Part shown: one piece after another, positions 8,800-18,025 of the stretch
How positions within the stretch are numbered: the first letter of the stretch is position 1
Layout: each line of letters opens with the position of its first letter
Assembly: GCF_006335125.1 (NCBI RefSeq)
Contig: NZ_VDMO01000005.1
Location: forward strand, 62,001-126,000
Source: Deinococcus radiopugnans ATCC 19172
GTDB taxonomy: Bacteria > Deinococcota > Deinococci > Deinococcales > Deinococcaceae
Length of the DNA stretch: 64,000 nucleotides
Reading direction: 5' to 3'
The notes under the pieces: model-generated
Told to the model about the DNA's origin: nothing
Databases searched by the model: none
The model's input: only the letters and a program-made list of their open reading frames with translations
Program-made: the position numbers and the translations under genes

Positions 8800-11088
8800 C
8801 TAGCTATGAACGGCGGCCCCGCGCTGACGCTGGCGCAGTTCGCGCGTCTTGAGGGCCTCGGCGGCGAAGAACGAGCCAACCACCGCCACCACCGAGCCGA
8901 CTTGCAGCAGCACCCCTTCCCAGGTGGCGTGCAGGCCTAGCCACAGGCCCAGGCTGGCGGGCAAGGTGAAGGGCAGCGGGTGAACGGGCAGCCAGCCCAC
9001 CAGTTGCAGGGTGTGGACGGTGTTGCCCACCATGACCGCCAGCACCGCCGCGATCAGCACGCCCGTCCAGATCAGCAGTTTTTTCATGGGCAGCTTGGCC
9101 TGCCACTTGAACACGGCCACGCCCACGCCGATCACCAGCGCCAGCCCCACCGCCGTGCCGCCCAGCACCGAGGCCGCCCCCGCCTGCAGCACCAGCGATT
9201 GCAGGAACAGCGTCGTCTCGAAGCCCTCGCGGTAGATGCTGGTAAAGCCCAGCACGGCCAGCCCCCACCACTGCGCCTTCAGGACATTGCCGCCCGTGGT
9301 CAGTTCGTGCTTGTGCTTCTGGAACGAGGCCATGCGGTCTGTCCAGTACACCTGATGGAAAAACCAGTTCATGATCAGCAGCAGCACGCCGATGGCGATG
9401 ACGCTGACCACCGCCTCCAGCTTCTCGCCGTAGCGGCCCAGCAGCGACAGCGCCCCCTGCATGACGAACCACGTCACGGCGGTGGCCCCGAAGGCGGCGG
9501 CGGCGCCCAGCCACATCGGGCGGCGCAGGTGGCGCACCGAGTCGCGGCGCAGGCTGCCCATCAGCGCGGCCAGGATCAGCACCGCTTCTAACCCCTCGCG
9601 GAACACGATGATCCCGGCGTTGGTGGCGACGGCGGCGGGCGCCACCTCGGTGCCCAGGATCTTGGCAATCTCCTTGAGGGTGGACTGAAGTTCGGCGCGG
9701 GTGGCCTTGAACTCGCCCGCCGGGGCCTGCTTCTTGATCAGCGTCGCCAGCCCTGTCGGGGCCGTCCCGTTCCACATCAAGTTTTCCAGATGGGCTTTCA
9801 GCTCCGGATTGAAGACAGCAATGCGTGCCTCGGTGCCGCTTTCCAGCAGGGCGTAGGCGTCCAGGCGAGCGGTTTCGGCGGCGGCCCATTCCCCGGCCCC
9901 GGCGGCGGCCACCACGGCGTCCAGTTGGGTGCGCACCACGTCCAGATCCGCGCCCGCGTCGGCCTTCTGCCACTCGGCGGGGAAGGCGGCTCTCACGTCG
10001 CCCAGCAGGGTCTTGACCTGCGTTTCCACCGTAGCAGGGGTGAGAGGCTGGGCTTTCATCGCCTGCGGGGAAAGGCTGGCATTCAATGCAGCGAAATCAC
10101 TGCTGAGAGTGCGGCCCGCGTCCCCGTCAGGCAGCAGCGGCGCGATGTCGGCCAGCGCGGACACGGCCCCGCCCAGGAAGGTGCGGGCCTCGCCCACCTC
10201 CACCTCCTGCGTGACCACCGCGCGGCCCCCGTCCAGTTTGACGCCGCGCGCGTATTCCACCGGCACCAGCGACAGGAAACGCGTGACCTGCGAGGCCCGC
10301 GCCGTGACTTCCCGCTCGCTCAGGGGGGCGGCGCGGAAGCCCGCGAAGCTGGCCTGTACGGCACCCAGCGTCTGGGGCAGACCGGCGAACTGGGTGTCCA
10401 GTCGCGCGGCGGCGGCGTCCCCGTTCTGCGCCACGTAGGCGGGCCGCAGCAACTGGAAATACCCCTGGGCCAGCGCGGCCTGCCCGGCGGCCAGCGTGCG
10501 GAAGCCGCGGGCCTGCGAGGTCTCCAGTTCGCGCAGCGCGTCGTTCAGCCGCGCCTGATAGCCGTCCAGCACGTCCGAGCGCACCGCTTTCAGGGCCGCG
10601 TCCGGTTTCAGGGTGCCGGCGGCCAGCGCCTCAAGCGCCCCGGTGGCGTCGGCGTTCAGGCGGGTCAGCGGGCTGGCGACGCGGAACTCGCGGGCGGCCA
10701 GCCAGTCGCGGGCGGCGTCGGCGTTGCCAGATTGCACACTCGCTTCCAGCCCGGTGTACGCGCCGCGCAGCAGGGCTGTCCAGGCCGCCGCCCCGGCGCG
10801 GTTCAGGGCGATCTCGTTCCCTGTTCTGGCCGCCGCGTCCGCCGCCGTCAGCGCGGCCCTGACCTCACGGGCGGCGGCAGGATCAGCCGTCTGCCACTCG
10901 CCCTCGACGGTCTGGTAAGCCCCCTGCGCCTGCCCCACCAGCCTTGCGGCCTCGGCCCGGTCAAACGCGACTTCCAGGCCCGCCTCGGCCAGCGAGGAGC
11001 GCACCTTCTCGGCGGGGGTGGCGAGGTCTGTGGCCCCGGCCAGTCCGGCACTCAAGGCCAGCAGGGCGGCCAGTCGCAGGCGGCCCAT
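8800..11088 (-). CDS. FTR1-family iron permease with exported N-terminal domain
   Basis: A 762-aa protein beginning with a signal peptide (MGRLRLAALLALSAGLAGA), then about 470 helical, Ala-rich residues likely outside the membrane, then about seven membrane helices. The FTR1 iron motifs are present twice: FREGLEAVLI near residue 495 and YREGFETTLF near 620, whose Glu residues carry ferric iron in the family. The start ATG at 11088 shares one base with the preceding stop (TGATG), so it is coupled to the imelysin-like gene. Together they suggest an EfeUO-like iron-uptake unit. Confidence 0.88.
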   Translation of the reverse strand: MGRLRLAALLALSAGLAGATDLATPAEKVRSSLAEAGLEVAFDRAEAARLVGQAQGAYQTVEGEWQTADPAAAREVRAALTAADAAARTGNEIALNRAGAAAWTALLRGAYTGLEASVQSGNADAARDWLAAREFRVASPLTRLNADATGALEALAAGTLKPDAALKAVRSDVLDGYQARLNDALRELETSQARGFRTLAAGQAALAQGYFQLLRPAYVAQNGDAAAARLDTQFAGLPQTLGAVQASFAGFRAAPLSEREVTARASQVTRFLSLVPVEYARGVKLDGGRAVVTQEVEVGEARTFLGGAVSALADIAPLLPDGDAGRTLSSDFAALNASLSPQAMKAQPLTPATVETQVKTLLGDVRAAFPAEWQKADAGADLDVVRTQLDAVVAAAGAGEWAAAETARLDAYALLESGTEARIAVFNPELKAHLENLMWNGTAPTGLATLIKKQAPAGEFKATRAELQSTLKEIAKILGTEVAPAAVATNAGIIVFREGLEAVLILAALMGSLRRDSVRHLRRPMWLGAAAAFGATAVTWFVMQGALSLLGRYGEKLEAVVSVIAIGVLLLIMNWFFHQVYWTDRMASFQKHKHELTTGGNVLKAQWWGLAVLGFTSIYREGFETTLFLQSLVLQAGAASVLGGTAVGLALVIGVGVAVFKWQAKLPMKKLLIWTGVLIAAVLAVMVGNTVHTLQLVGWLPVHPLPFTLPASLGLWLGLHATWEGVLLQVGSVVAVVGSFFAAEALKTRELRQRQRGAAVHS

Positions 11089-12107
11089 CAGTCGATCCTC
11101 ACACCCAGCAACGCCGCCGCCTGGGTGATGCGTCCGGTGATGACGGTGGCGCGGTTCTGCGCCTCCCGCTGGAGCCCCTCGGCCTGTTCGGGGGTGTAGC
11201 GGCGGGTCTGCTCGCGGGCCACCAGCCTGTTGACGTACAGCGCCAGCTCGTTGAGGCCCGACTGGATCTGGGTGTCCAGCGCGGCGTTCTTCGCCTTCAC
11301 GTCCGGACTCAGGCCCCGGTACATGGCCCGCCACGAGCTGACGTTGCCCACCAGATCGGCCATGCGCGAGATCACCACAAAGTCGGTGCGGACACTCTGG
11401 TTGCCGATCACGAAGGGGCTGGACTTCCAGTCCTCGAAGAACACCGGCCCCACCGTGGGCACGTTGCCCACCAGCGCCCCGAACACGTCCTCGCGGCTGG
11501 GCTTCCAGGCATTCGCGGCCTTCTGCAACTCCCCGCTCTGGCGGTGCAGCTCGGCGGCGGCGGCCTTCAGCAGGTTGGCGTCGGGCAACCCATCGCCGAA
11601 ATCCATTTTCCCGTTGCCGTCCACGTCGAAGGCCACGCCGCTGCTGTAGGCCTTCACGGTGCCCCACAGCGTGCCCTCGTTCACGCCGAACAGGTTGCCG
11701 GGCTTCGCGAGCGTCTTGCCATTGGGCAGCTTGAGGTCAAACGGCACCACGTCCTCGCCGCCGTCTGCCGCGCTCGTTCCGGCGTCCAGAATCACGTCGA
11801 ACTCGCTCAGGGCGTCCACCCCGGCCACGATGCCCTCGATGGCCTCGTAGGCGGGGCTGGCCTGTGTCCACCCGGCGCGGGCCGCCTGCAGCGCGGCGCG
11901 GGTCTGGGGGGTTTTTGCCAGCGCCTTGTAGTCGAAATTCGTCCCTTTCGCCAGCGCGTAGTACCTGTCTGCCGCCGCGCTCAGCGCCCGCGTGCCGGCC
12001 AGTTGCGTGTCCAGCTTGCCGTTCAGGTACGTCTTGACGCCGCTCAGATCGGCGGCGGCGGCAGGAGAGATCAGGCCGAGGCCCAGCAGGGCGGTCACGA
12101 GTCGCAT
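11088..12107 (-). CDS. Imelysin/EfeO-like exported protein with EF-hand-like loop
   Basis: A 339-aa exported protein with signal peptide MRLVTALLGLGLISPAAAA. The body is helical, in the style of imelysin/EfeO periplasmic proteins that present iron to FTR1 permeases. A segment near residue 165, DVDGNGKMDFGDG, fits the DxDxNGxxxxxD calcium loop of EF hands, unusual here. The classical imelysin GxHxxE motif is not seen, so family placement is tentative. Context (first gene of the permease operon, divergent from an Rrf2 regulator) supports a role in iron uptake. Confidence 0.6.
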   Translation of the reverse strand: MRLVTALLGLGLISPAAAADLSGVKTYLNGKLDTQLAGTRALSAAADRYYALAKGTNFDYKALAKTPQTRAALQAARAGWTQASPAYEAIEGIVAGVDALSEFDVILDAGTSAADGGEDVVPFDLKLPNGKTLAKPGNLFGVNEGTLWGTVKAYSSGVAFDVDGNGKMDFGDGLPDANLLKAAAAELHRQSGELQKAANAWKPSREDVFGALVGNVPTVGPVFFEDWKSSPFVIGNQSVRTDFVVISRMADLVGNVSSWRAMYRGLSPDVKAKNAALDTQIQSGLNELALYVNRLVAREQTRRYTPEQAEGLQREAQNRATVITGRITQAAALLGVRID

Positions 12108-12178
12108 ACCCGCATACTGGACTATCCTGAGCAAACAAGTCAAGATTTGGAACGGGAAGAACTGGAGGAGGTTGTTCT

Positions 12179-12616
12179 ATGTGGATTTCAACGCGGGCGC
12201 AGTATGGCCTCCGGGCGCTGATCGAGATTGGCCGTCAGCCGGGGCAGCCCATCTCGCTCAAGGAAGTGGCGACGCGGCAGGATATCAGCCTGCACTATCT
12301 GGAGCAGATCGTCGGGGGGCTGCGCCGCGCCGGCTTCGTGCAGAGCGTGCGCGGGGCCAGGGGCGGCTATCAGCTCGCCCGCGCCGCTGCTGGCATCAAC
12401 GCCTACGAGGTGGTCACCACCCTGGAGGGCAGCATCGCCCCGGTGCAGTGCGTCGAGGACGATCACACCTGCGACAGCCAGAACGTCTGCGGCACCCAGG
12501 ACCTGTGGTTCCGGGTGGACGCGGCGCTGCGGGACGTGCTGGGCAGCACCACGCTGGCCGATCTGATCGTGGAGGCCGACGAGAAGCAACACGCCCGCCT
12601 GATTCAGCTGGCGTAG
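12179..12616 (+). CDS. Rrf2-family regulator with three cysteines
   Basis: A 145-aa winged-helix protein starting MWISTRAQYGLRALIEI, with the Rrf2 helix-turn-helix ISLHYLEQIVGGLRRAGFV and wing SVRGARGGYQLAR. The segment near residues 95-112, QCVEDDHTCDSQNVCG, has the three-Cys cluster that holds an iron-sulphur centre in IscR and RirA. It is divergently placed, 71 bp from the iron-uptake operon, so it probably senses iron or Fe-S status and controls that operon. A GGAGG site lies upstream. Confidence 0.88.
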   Translation: MWISTRAQYGLRALIEIGRQPGQPISLKEVATRQDISLHYLEQIVGGLRRAGFVQSVRGARGGYQLARAAAGINAYEVVTTLEGSIAPVQCVEDDHTCDSQNVCGTQDLWFRVDAALRDVLGSTTLADLIVEADEKQHARLIQLA

Positions 12617-12661
12617 TGCGGGGCAGGCGGGCGTGCATCTGTGAAGGTTTAAACTGAAGAA

Positions 12662-12681
12662 GCCCAGCCATCAGGCCGGGC
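12662..12681 (-). terminator. Terminator of glpX
   Basis: GCCCGGCC/GGCTGGGC with a 4-base loop on the minus strand, followed by TTCTT. It lies between converging Rrf2 and glpX genes. Confidence 0.65.
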
Positions 12682-12709
12682 CTCCCGTCTGCGCCCAATG
12701 GCCTGGGTC

Positions 12710-13804
12710 TCAGACCCGGATGGTCACGCGCGCGGTGTCGTCCTCAAGATGGATGCTGTCGATGAAGCGCACCACGCGGGTGGCGTAGCCCATGACCAGC
12801 GTGTGCGTCCTGGCCCCACCCGCGAAGCGCCGCACGCCGTCCAGAATCTCGCCGTAGGTGATGCCGGTGGCCGAGAAGACGATCTGCGAGCCGGGGGCCA
12901 GATCGGCGGTCTTGTAGATGCGCTGCTCGTCCACGCCCATGGTCTTGAAGCGCTCACGCATGGCGTCGTCCTCGGCGATGAAGCGGCCCTGGATTTCGGC
13001 GCCCAGGCATTTGCAGGCGGCGGCACTCAACACGCCCTCGGGTGCGCCCCCTGAACCCATCAGTGCGTGAACGCCGCTGCCGCGCACGCCCACCGCGATG
13101 CCCGCGATCACGTCCCCGTCGCCGATCAGCTTGACGCGCGCTCCGGTGGCCCGCACCCGCCGGATCAGATCCGCGTGGCGCTCGCGGTCCAGAATGGTGA
13201 TCATCAGGTCATCCACATCGCGCGACAGGCTCTGGGCCAGCACGTTCAGGTTCGCCTCCACCGGCCAGTCCAGATTGACGCGGCCCGCTGCGGGCGGCGG
13301 CACGATCAGTTTTTCCATGTAGCAGTCCGGCGCGTGCATCAGGCCGCCGCGCTCGGACAGCGCGATCACGGCCAGACCGTTGGGCAGGCCCTTGGCGGTG
13401 ACCTCCGTGCCCTCCACCGGATCCACGGCGATGTCCACCTCGTATTGCCCATTGCCCACCTGCTCGCCGATGTACAGCATGGGGGCCTCGTCCATCTCGC
13501 CCTCACCGATGACCACGGTGCCCCGGATGTCCAGCGAGTTCAGCAGTTCGCGCATGGCCTCGGTGCCCGCGCCGTCCACGGCGTTCTTGTCGCCCAGGCC
13601 CATGTATTTGCTGGCGGCCAGGGCGGCCCCCTCGGTCACGCGGGCGGTTTCCAGCACCAGCGCGTGCTCGAAGCTCTGCACGGTTTGCTTTCTGGCCGGG
13701 CGCGGCGTGCTGGCGTCTGACGGGGTGCTGGCCGTCTCTTCGGGGGAGGGGTCAGTGGTAGGGGCGGAACTGGCCTTCACAGTGGGCTGCCGTTTGGAGG
13801 TCAT
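12710..13804 (-). CDS. glpX: Fructose-1,6-bisphosphatase class II
   Basis: Gluconeogenic enzyme releasing phosphate from fructose-1,6-bisphosphate. Metal-binding signatures of the class are visible: [15 protein letters not shown] near residue 100, [21 protein letters not shown] near 128 and [21 protein letters not shown] near 230. At 364 residues it is longer than the usual 320-330 because of a 40-residue Thr/Ser/Pro-rich N-terminal extension. The ATG at 13804 is used; a start at the conserved [18 protein letters not shown] would be shorter. Confidence 0.94.
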   Translation of the reverse strand: MTSKRQPTVKASSAPTTDPSPEETASTPSDASTPRPARKQTVQSFEHALVLETARVTEGAALAASKYMGLGDKNAVDGAGTEAMRELLNSLDIRGTVVIGEGEMDEAPMLYIGEQVGNGQYEVDIAVDPVEGTEVTAKGLPNGLAVIALSERGGLMHAPDCYMEKLIVPPPAAGRVNLDWPVEANLNVLAQSLSRDVDDLMITILDRERHADLIRRVRATGARVKLIGDGDVIAGIAVGVRGSGVHALMGSGGAPEGVLSAAACKCLGAEIQGRFIAEDDAMRERFKTMGVDEQRIYKTADLAPGSQIVFSATGITYGEILDGVRRFAGGARTHTLVMGYATRVVRFIDSIHLEDDTARVTIRV

Positions 13805-13875
13805 ACCAGAGACGCTAACACGCCCACCCTGATTTCAAGCGTCTGGGAGCGTTTCCAGACCCGGAGTGCCAGTGG

Positions 13876-14327
13876 TCAGTGCCCGCAGTCGGGGAGGTCT
13901 GTCCAGACCAGCACGGCGGCGTGGGTCGCGCCCAGCCGTTCCAGCATCCCCAGGCGGTGGTTGCCATCCCTCACCGACAGCCCTTCCGGGCGGCGCTGGG
14001 CGAGAGTGGGGGCAAGGTGCCGCCGGAAGCCAGGTGGGCGGCCAGCCCAGCCAGTCGCCGTTCCCAGCTGTCGGCCTCCACCACGTATTCCATCTGCTCT
14101 TCAGGCCCACAGCACCGTGTCAGGGCCGTCAGCGGCAGCCACAGCGGCCCTTCCCAGCGTCTGGGGGCCAGCCTGAGTCCGTCGGCCAGCGCCAGATTGC
14201 CTCCGGGGCCGCGCAGAAAGCCGTCCACCCAGTCGGCCACCGATGAGGAATGGACGCCGGCAAAATCGAAGTGTCTGTTCCACTCGGCACTCTGTTCCTC
14301 TGGCTCTATTTCAAGACCCCTGTCCAC
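13876..14327 (-). pseudogene. ParB-like gene with a 1-base frameshift
   Basis: The first part (EWNRHFDFAGVHSSSVADWVDGFLRG to SPSAARKG) is open to a stop at 13971. Past a GGG run at about 13979-13983 the sense continues in another frame as SVRDGNHRLGMLERLGATHAAVLVW, a ParB/Srx-like nucleotide-binding motif, ending at 13876. One extra G would restore the frame. It may be a real mutation or a homopolymer sequencing error. The start is probably GTG at 14327. Confidence 0.6.
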
Positions 14328-14416
14328 ACCAGAAGCCCCCACAGGAGGACTGGAATGGCCAGCGAGCCGACGATCAGCTTGAGCAGGCGCCACCAGTCGT
14401 TCAGAAACTCGCGCAT
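14306..14416 (-). CDS. 36-aa single-span membrane peptide
   Basis: [20 protein letters not shown] and so on: a charged, Trp-containing N-terminus followed by about 20 hydrophobic residues and a short tail. It starts with ATG and overlaps the start of the frameshifted ParB-like gene, suggesting a two-gene unit. Function unknown. Confidence 0.5.
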   Translation of the reverse strand: MREFLNDWWRLLKLIVGSLAIPVLLWGLLVWTGVLK

Positions 14417-14693
14417 GGTGGCAGGGTAGCAGGGGTGGGAACGTGCGGTCTGTCCGTGTTCTCTCGTTGTGAATCGGGAGAGAGGGTCGGCACCGTCTCC
14501 GGGAGGCTGATCAGGCCACCAGCGCGGGTCGGTGTGTCCGGCGGTCGGGCTGATCGGCAGCGTGACCTACAGGCTCCAGGGAGAATCTTCAGTCTGGACA
14601 TAGACTTCAGCTCGACTTCGTATCGGCGAGTGCACAGGCGGACGGACGGGGCGCGGTCAGGCCCAGGGTCAGCCGGGCCTCTACAATCGGCGG

Positions 14694-15653
14694 GTGAACA
14701 CCTCCGGCCAATCAGGACCTCTGAAAGTCATTCTCGACGGCGATCCTGGCCTGGACGACGCGGTGGCGTGGCTGCTGGCCCTGGCCAGCCCGGAAGTGGA
14801 GGTGCTGGGCATCACGGTCACGCACGGCAACGTGGGCCTGCCCCTGACGGTCCACAACGCCGGGGTCACGCTGGCCCTGGCCGGGGCGGCGGGTGAGGGC
14901 GTGCCGTACTTCGCCGGGGCGCAGGAACCGCTGGTCCGGGATCTGGTGACGGCGGCGGCGGTCCACGGGGATTCCGGCCTGCCTGCCGGAGGGCTGCCTC
15001 AGCCGGTCCGCGCCCCCGAACCTGAACACGCCACCGCTTTTATCATCCGCACGGTTCGTGAGCATCCGCATGCGGTGACCCTGCTGGCGTCTGGTCCTCT
15101 GACCAATCTGGCCCTGGCCTTCCGTCTGGCTCCCGAGCTGCCGGAACTGGTGAAAGAGGTGGTCTGGATGGGCGGCAGCACCACCGGCGGCAACGCGACG
15201 CCAGCGGCAGAGTTCAACGTGCTGGCCGATCCGCACGCGGCCCAGATCGTCTTCGAGTCCGGGGTGCCGCTGCGGATGGTGGGCCTGAACGTGACCATGC
15301 AGTGCATCGCGGACCCTGACCGGATCGCGGCGCTGCGCGGCCTGGGCAACCGCGCCGGAGCGGTGTCGTCCGAGTTGCTGACGTTCTATGCCGGCGTGTA
15401 CAAAAAGCGCTACGGCCTGAGCGGAGGCGCGCTGCACGATCCCCTGGCCGCCGCCGCCGTGATCCGCCCGGACCTGCTGGACTGGCAGGATATGCGCGTG
15501 GACATCGACGTGCAGGAGGGCCTGAATTTTGGCCGCACGGTCTGTGACCTGCACGGCTCCTCGCAGGCGCGTAAGAATGCCCGCGTGGCTGTGGGCGTGC
15601 GCGACGCGGCGTTTTTTGCGTTGCTGCTGGAACGGCTGGGCCGCTTGCCCTGA
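14694..15653 (+). CDS. Inosine/uridine-preferring nucleoside hydrolase
   Basis: A 319-aa enzyme that hydrolyses the N-glycosidic bond of ribonucleosides for salvage. The Ca2+-binding cluster DGDPGLDDAVA lies near residue 15, the NVG and VWMGGS segments follow, AAEFNVLADPHAAQIV is at about 168, and the late Asp in LHDPLAAA near 246 completes the metal site. The start is GTG at 14694. The 14417-14693 gap upstream holds no credible gene. Confidence 0.92.
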   Translation: MNTSGQSGPLKVILDGDPGLDDAVAWLLALASPEVEVLGITVTHGNVGLPLTVHNAGVTLALAGAAGEGVPYFAGAQEPLVRDLVTAAAVHGDSGLPAGGLPQPVRAPEPEHATAFIIRTVREHPHAVTLLASGPLTNLALAFRLAPELPELVKEVVWMGGSTTGGNATPAAEFNVLADPHAAQIVFESGVPLRMVGLNVTMQCIADPDRIAALRGLGNRAGAVSSELLTFYAGVYKKRYGLSGGALHDPLAAAAVIRPDLLDWQDMRVDIDVQEGLNFGRTVCDLHGSSQARKNARVAVGVRDAAFFALLLERLGRLP

Positions 15654-15767
15654 TGGCGGTGGACTTCACTTCTCCAAAGACTCCAGTTCTGTTGGGGAAG
15701 GCGGGATGGCGCACTGGCGTTCCGCTGGCAGGTTGACCTCCAGAGTCCCTCGCCCTCGCCGCCAGGT

Positions 15768-15797
15768 TTGACCGCCCGCCTCCCGGCGCGCTAACAT
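15768..15797 (+). promoter_or_regulatory. Promoter of tRNA-Leu
   Basis: TTGACC at 15768-15773 and TAACAT at 15792-15797 with an 18-base spacer; transcription would begin about 15 bases before the tRNA 5' end. Confidence 0.6.
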
Positions 15798-15821
15798 TCC
15801 GTCCGCGTCCTGGCACGGCGG

Positions 15822-15903
<82 letters not shown>

Positions 15904-15913
15904 CAATAAGAAG

Positions 15914-15936
15914 ACCCCGTACTGGACGGGGTTTTT
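15914..15936 (+). terminator. Terminator of tRNA-Leu
   Basis: ACCCCGT/ACGGGGT stem with a 5-base loop and a following TTTTT run, 11 bases past the CCA end. Confidence 0.9.
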
Positions 15937-16058
15937 CCTTTTTCAGTTCTGCTGGCAAAGACGCCCCTATGACTGCTTTCCTGCAACCTTTCCGGCAACT
16001 GGCTTTTTATTTGGATTCCATGAGAGGGGAGAGGAGTCAAAAGGAACGCTCTCCTGCG

Positions 16059-16313
16059 TCACACCTGATGTTCTGGGCAGGGCTCGATGAACTCCAGATC
16101 CAGCCAGTACTCGGTTGCGTCCCAGCCTTCGGGGTTTAGGTCTAAAGATCACGCGTTCTAGGCGGTAGCTCGGGCTTCCTCGTGGCAGCCTAGGTAGTAC
16201 GCGAGCGCGGTGCGCTCCTCTGCACTGCGCAGGTCATCTGACTCGCCCTGATCGGCGGCATACATGCGGCCGATCAGGTCAGCGATCTCTGCGGTGGTGA
16301 GGACAGCTGGCAC
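16059..16313 (-). pseudogene. Decayed copy of the 88-aa gene at 23.1 kb
   Basis: In one frame it reads AVLTTAEIADLIGRMYAADQ, then LGCHEEARATA-stop-NA-stop-SLDLNPEG, then ATEYWLDLEFIEPCPE. This aligns without gaps to the intact gene at 23125-23391 apart from the ends. Both internal stops fall on Trp codons of the intact copy (TGG to TAG and TGG to TGA). It lies directly downstream of the tRNA-Leu terminator. Confidence 0.8.
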
Positions 16314-16372
16314 TGAGACATAAGATGCTCCTCAGAACCGTTCAGGGCATACCAACTGTTGATGAAATACAT

Positions 16373-17530
16373 TCAGGCTTCGGTCAATTCAAGGCTGCTG
16401 AATTTGGGATGGACACTTAAAATGAGCTTCAAATAATCGCGTATAACGTATTCGATCACTTGCGACGTGTGCCAGCAGTTCATCACATCCCCCCAGCTGT
16501 CTGCGAAGCGTATGGGCCTTGATGTACCGTCCTTCTTGTCATCGAGCCTCAAATGAGCGACGGCGTCCCGGTATTCGCTTGTGAACTGCTCTATCGCATC
16601 CTGGTGCGATTTACCCAAGATTCGAGCGAACAGATCGGGCCTCCTGGCCGCATCAAGGCGGTAACGCTCTGGCAAGTCCTCTATCAGTGCGGGAAGCTTG
16701 TGCTTGGAAAATAAGTCCTTGCGCTTATCTACGGGGGTAGCTCTAATCATAGAGTCCCGCGCTCGCTTCAGCCCTTCAAACACTCTCCAGAAACTGATGA
16801 TCTTTTGAAATGGATCCTGAGCGTTCAGGGCTTCGCGGTAAGCACTAAAGATGTGAGCAATTGGCTCTTCGGTAATCACAGGTAGATTTGAAAAGTTTTG
16901 AATATTCACATATTTTTCTTGACCAGCTACTCCAGAACTTACGATTATCGCACCAGTAGCCTGTTCCCTTATTGTAACCGCATGTACGCTCAGTGATATA
17001 TTGTGTGTGACAGATAACAGGCTTAGAAAAGGTTGGGCGAGACCCATTCCTGCCACTTCCGCAGTAGTGAAGTCTGATTCGGTAATTCGAAGTTTTACTA
17101 AGCCGAGTCGCCCCTGGTCATTCCGCAAAAGCAAGAGACTATAGCTGCCGTGCGGTCTTGAATCTGTGATCTCCATGTCGTTTTCTAATATGAGTAGGCT
17201 ATCTCCCATGATACCATCGTCTTTGAAAACGATATTCGTCCTAAATATTGACATAGTGGGATGCATTAAAGTTATCATTACATCATATATCCCCGCTCCT
17301 CCAATTGCAGTTGTTTCTGGCTTGTCATGGTAAATGAATACAGCCTGGGCCCATAACCAGGTACTTCCATATGGTCGATCCATGGTGGCGCTCATTAATG
17401 GATTAGGGGTTTCGCTCAATGGTTCGGTTGCGTTTTGGATTTTGCTCAATGGCTCAGTTACGTTCTGGTTTTCGCTCAACGGTTCCTTCTTGCCCAACCA
17501 CACCTTGTCCCACCACTGTCGCCAATCCAT
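16373..17530 (-). CDS. Unknown protein with HEPN-like R-x4-H motif
   Basis: A 385-aa protein with clearly lower GC than its neighbours, a sign of recent transfer. The N-terminus has three imperfect repeats of EPLSxxQNxT (residues about 15-45; the DNA repeat is near 17410-17487). A beta-rich middle leads to a helical C-terminal third (WRVFEGLKRARD to DYLKLILSVHP) with YRDAVAHL, an R-x4-H arrangement typical of HEPN domains, some of which are toxin or defence RNases. Overall it resembles MauJ/ApeA-like proteins, but this is from memory of family style, not a search. Confidence 0.6.
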   Translation of the reverse strand: MDWRQWWDKVWLGKKEPLSENQNVTEPLSKIQNATEPLSETPNPLMSATMDRPYGSTWLWAQAVFIYHDKPETTAIGGAGIYDVMITLMHPTMSIFRTNIVFKDDGIMGDSLLILENDMEITDSRPHGSYSLLLLRNDQGRLGLVKLRITESDFTTAEVAGMGLAQPFLSLLSVTHNISLSVHAVTIREQATGAIIVSSGVAGQEKYVNIQNFSNLPVITEEPIAHIFSAYREALNAQDPFQKIISFWRVFEGLKRARDSMIRATPVDKRKDLFSKHKLPALIEDLPERYRLDAARRPDLFARILGKSHQDAIEQFTSEYRDAVAHLRLDDKKDGTSRPIRFADSWGDVMNCWHTSQVIEYVIRDYLKLILSVHPKFSSLELTEA

Positions 17531-17606
17531 AGGTCAAGAGTAGAGGTCATCCAGCAACTAGGCGCAGCATGATGGTGGGTAGCCGGGATCCAGGAGTGAT
17601 AAACGG

Positions 17607-17652
17607 AAAAAAGCCCCCACCCGCCCACGCCAAAGCGCAGGGAGGTGGGGGC
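17607..17652 (-). terminator. Terminator of the XRE gene
   Basis: GCCCCCACC/GGTGGGGGC 9-bp stem; on the minus strand it ends in a six-T run. It has nearly the same sequence as the terminator at 24669-24710. Confidence 0.85.
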
Positions 17653-17681
17653 ACTCAGATCGCCGACGCTGCTTGGACGCG

Positions 17682-17891
17682 TCAGTCGTTCTGCTTTGGC
17701 CGTACCACAATCTCCAGGCCGAGGGCGTCGAGAATCTTGATCCATAAGCTGCGACGGTCTATCAGATTGCTGCCCAGTGCGCGACTTACAGCGGCGGGAT
17801 GCGAGTCGATGAGCTCAGCTAGCTTGCCCTGGGTTAACCCTCGAGCCTTCATGGCGGCGTCCACTGCAGTGCGGGCATCGGTGCTTTCCAT
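17682..17891 (-). CDS. XRE-type helix-turn-helix regulator, 69 aa
   Basis: MESTDARTAVDAAMKARGLT leads into an XRE helix-turn-helix (QGKLAELIDSHPAAVSRALG). No separate effector domain. An in-frame ATG 18 bases upstream (17909) is an alternative start; neither has a clear ribosome site. It is divergent from a near-consensus promoter that contains an inverted repeat, the layout of a compact repressor/operator switch controlling the small genes to its right. Confidence 0.75.
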   Translation of the reverse strand: MESTDARTAVDAAMKARGLTQGKLAELIDSHPAAVSRALGSNLIDRRSLWIKILDALGLEIVVRPKQND

Positions 17892-17918
17892 ATCTATATG
17901 GTAACACATTCGGCAGAT

Positions 17919-17947
17919 TTGACATATATAACTGATTCTGTTATATT
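17919..17947 (+). promoter_or_regulatory. Near-consensus promoter with internal operator
   Basis: TTGACA (17919-17924), 17-base spacer, TATATT (17942-17947). An inverted repeat ATATAAC-N7-GTTATAT (17926-17932 and 17940-17946) fills the spacer and -10 box, so a bound repressor would block polymerase. It drives the small-gene run from 18026. Confidence 0.8.
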
Positions 17948-18025
17948 TAGATCAGCAGAGAGGGCGGGCTTCCCGCGAAGAAATCCCCGCCCTGGCTGAC
18001 TCCAGAAGCTGAGTTAAGGAGCAAG

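Noticed and set aside
9790..11199. 469-aa plus-strand ORF across the FTR1 gene
   Set aside because: Gly/Arg-rich shadow frame; the minus-strand permease carries clear family motifs.
17410..17487. Tandem repeat considered as a CRISPR-like array
   Set aside because: The ~30-bp units are adjacent with no spacers and encode the EPLSxxQNxT repeats of the 385-aa protein.
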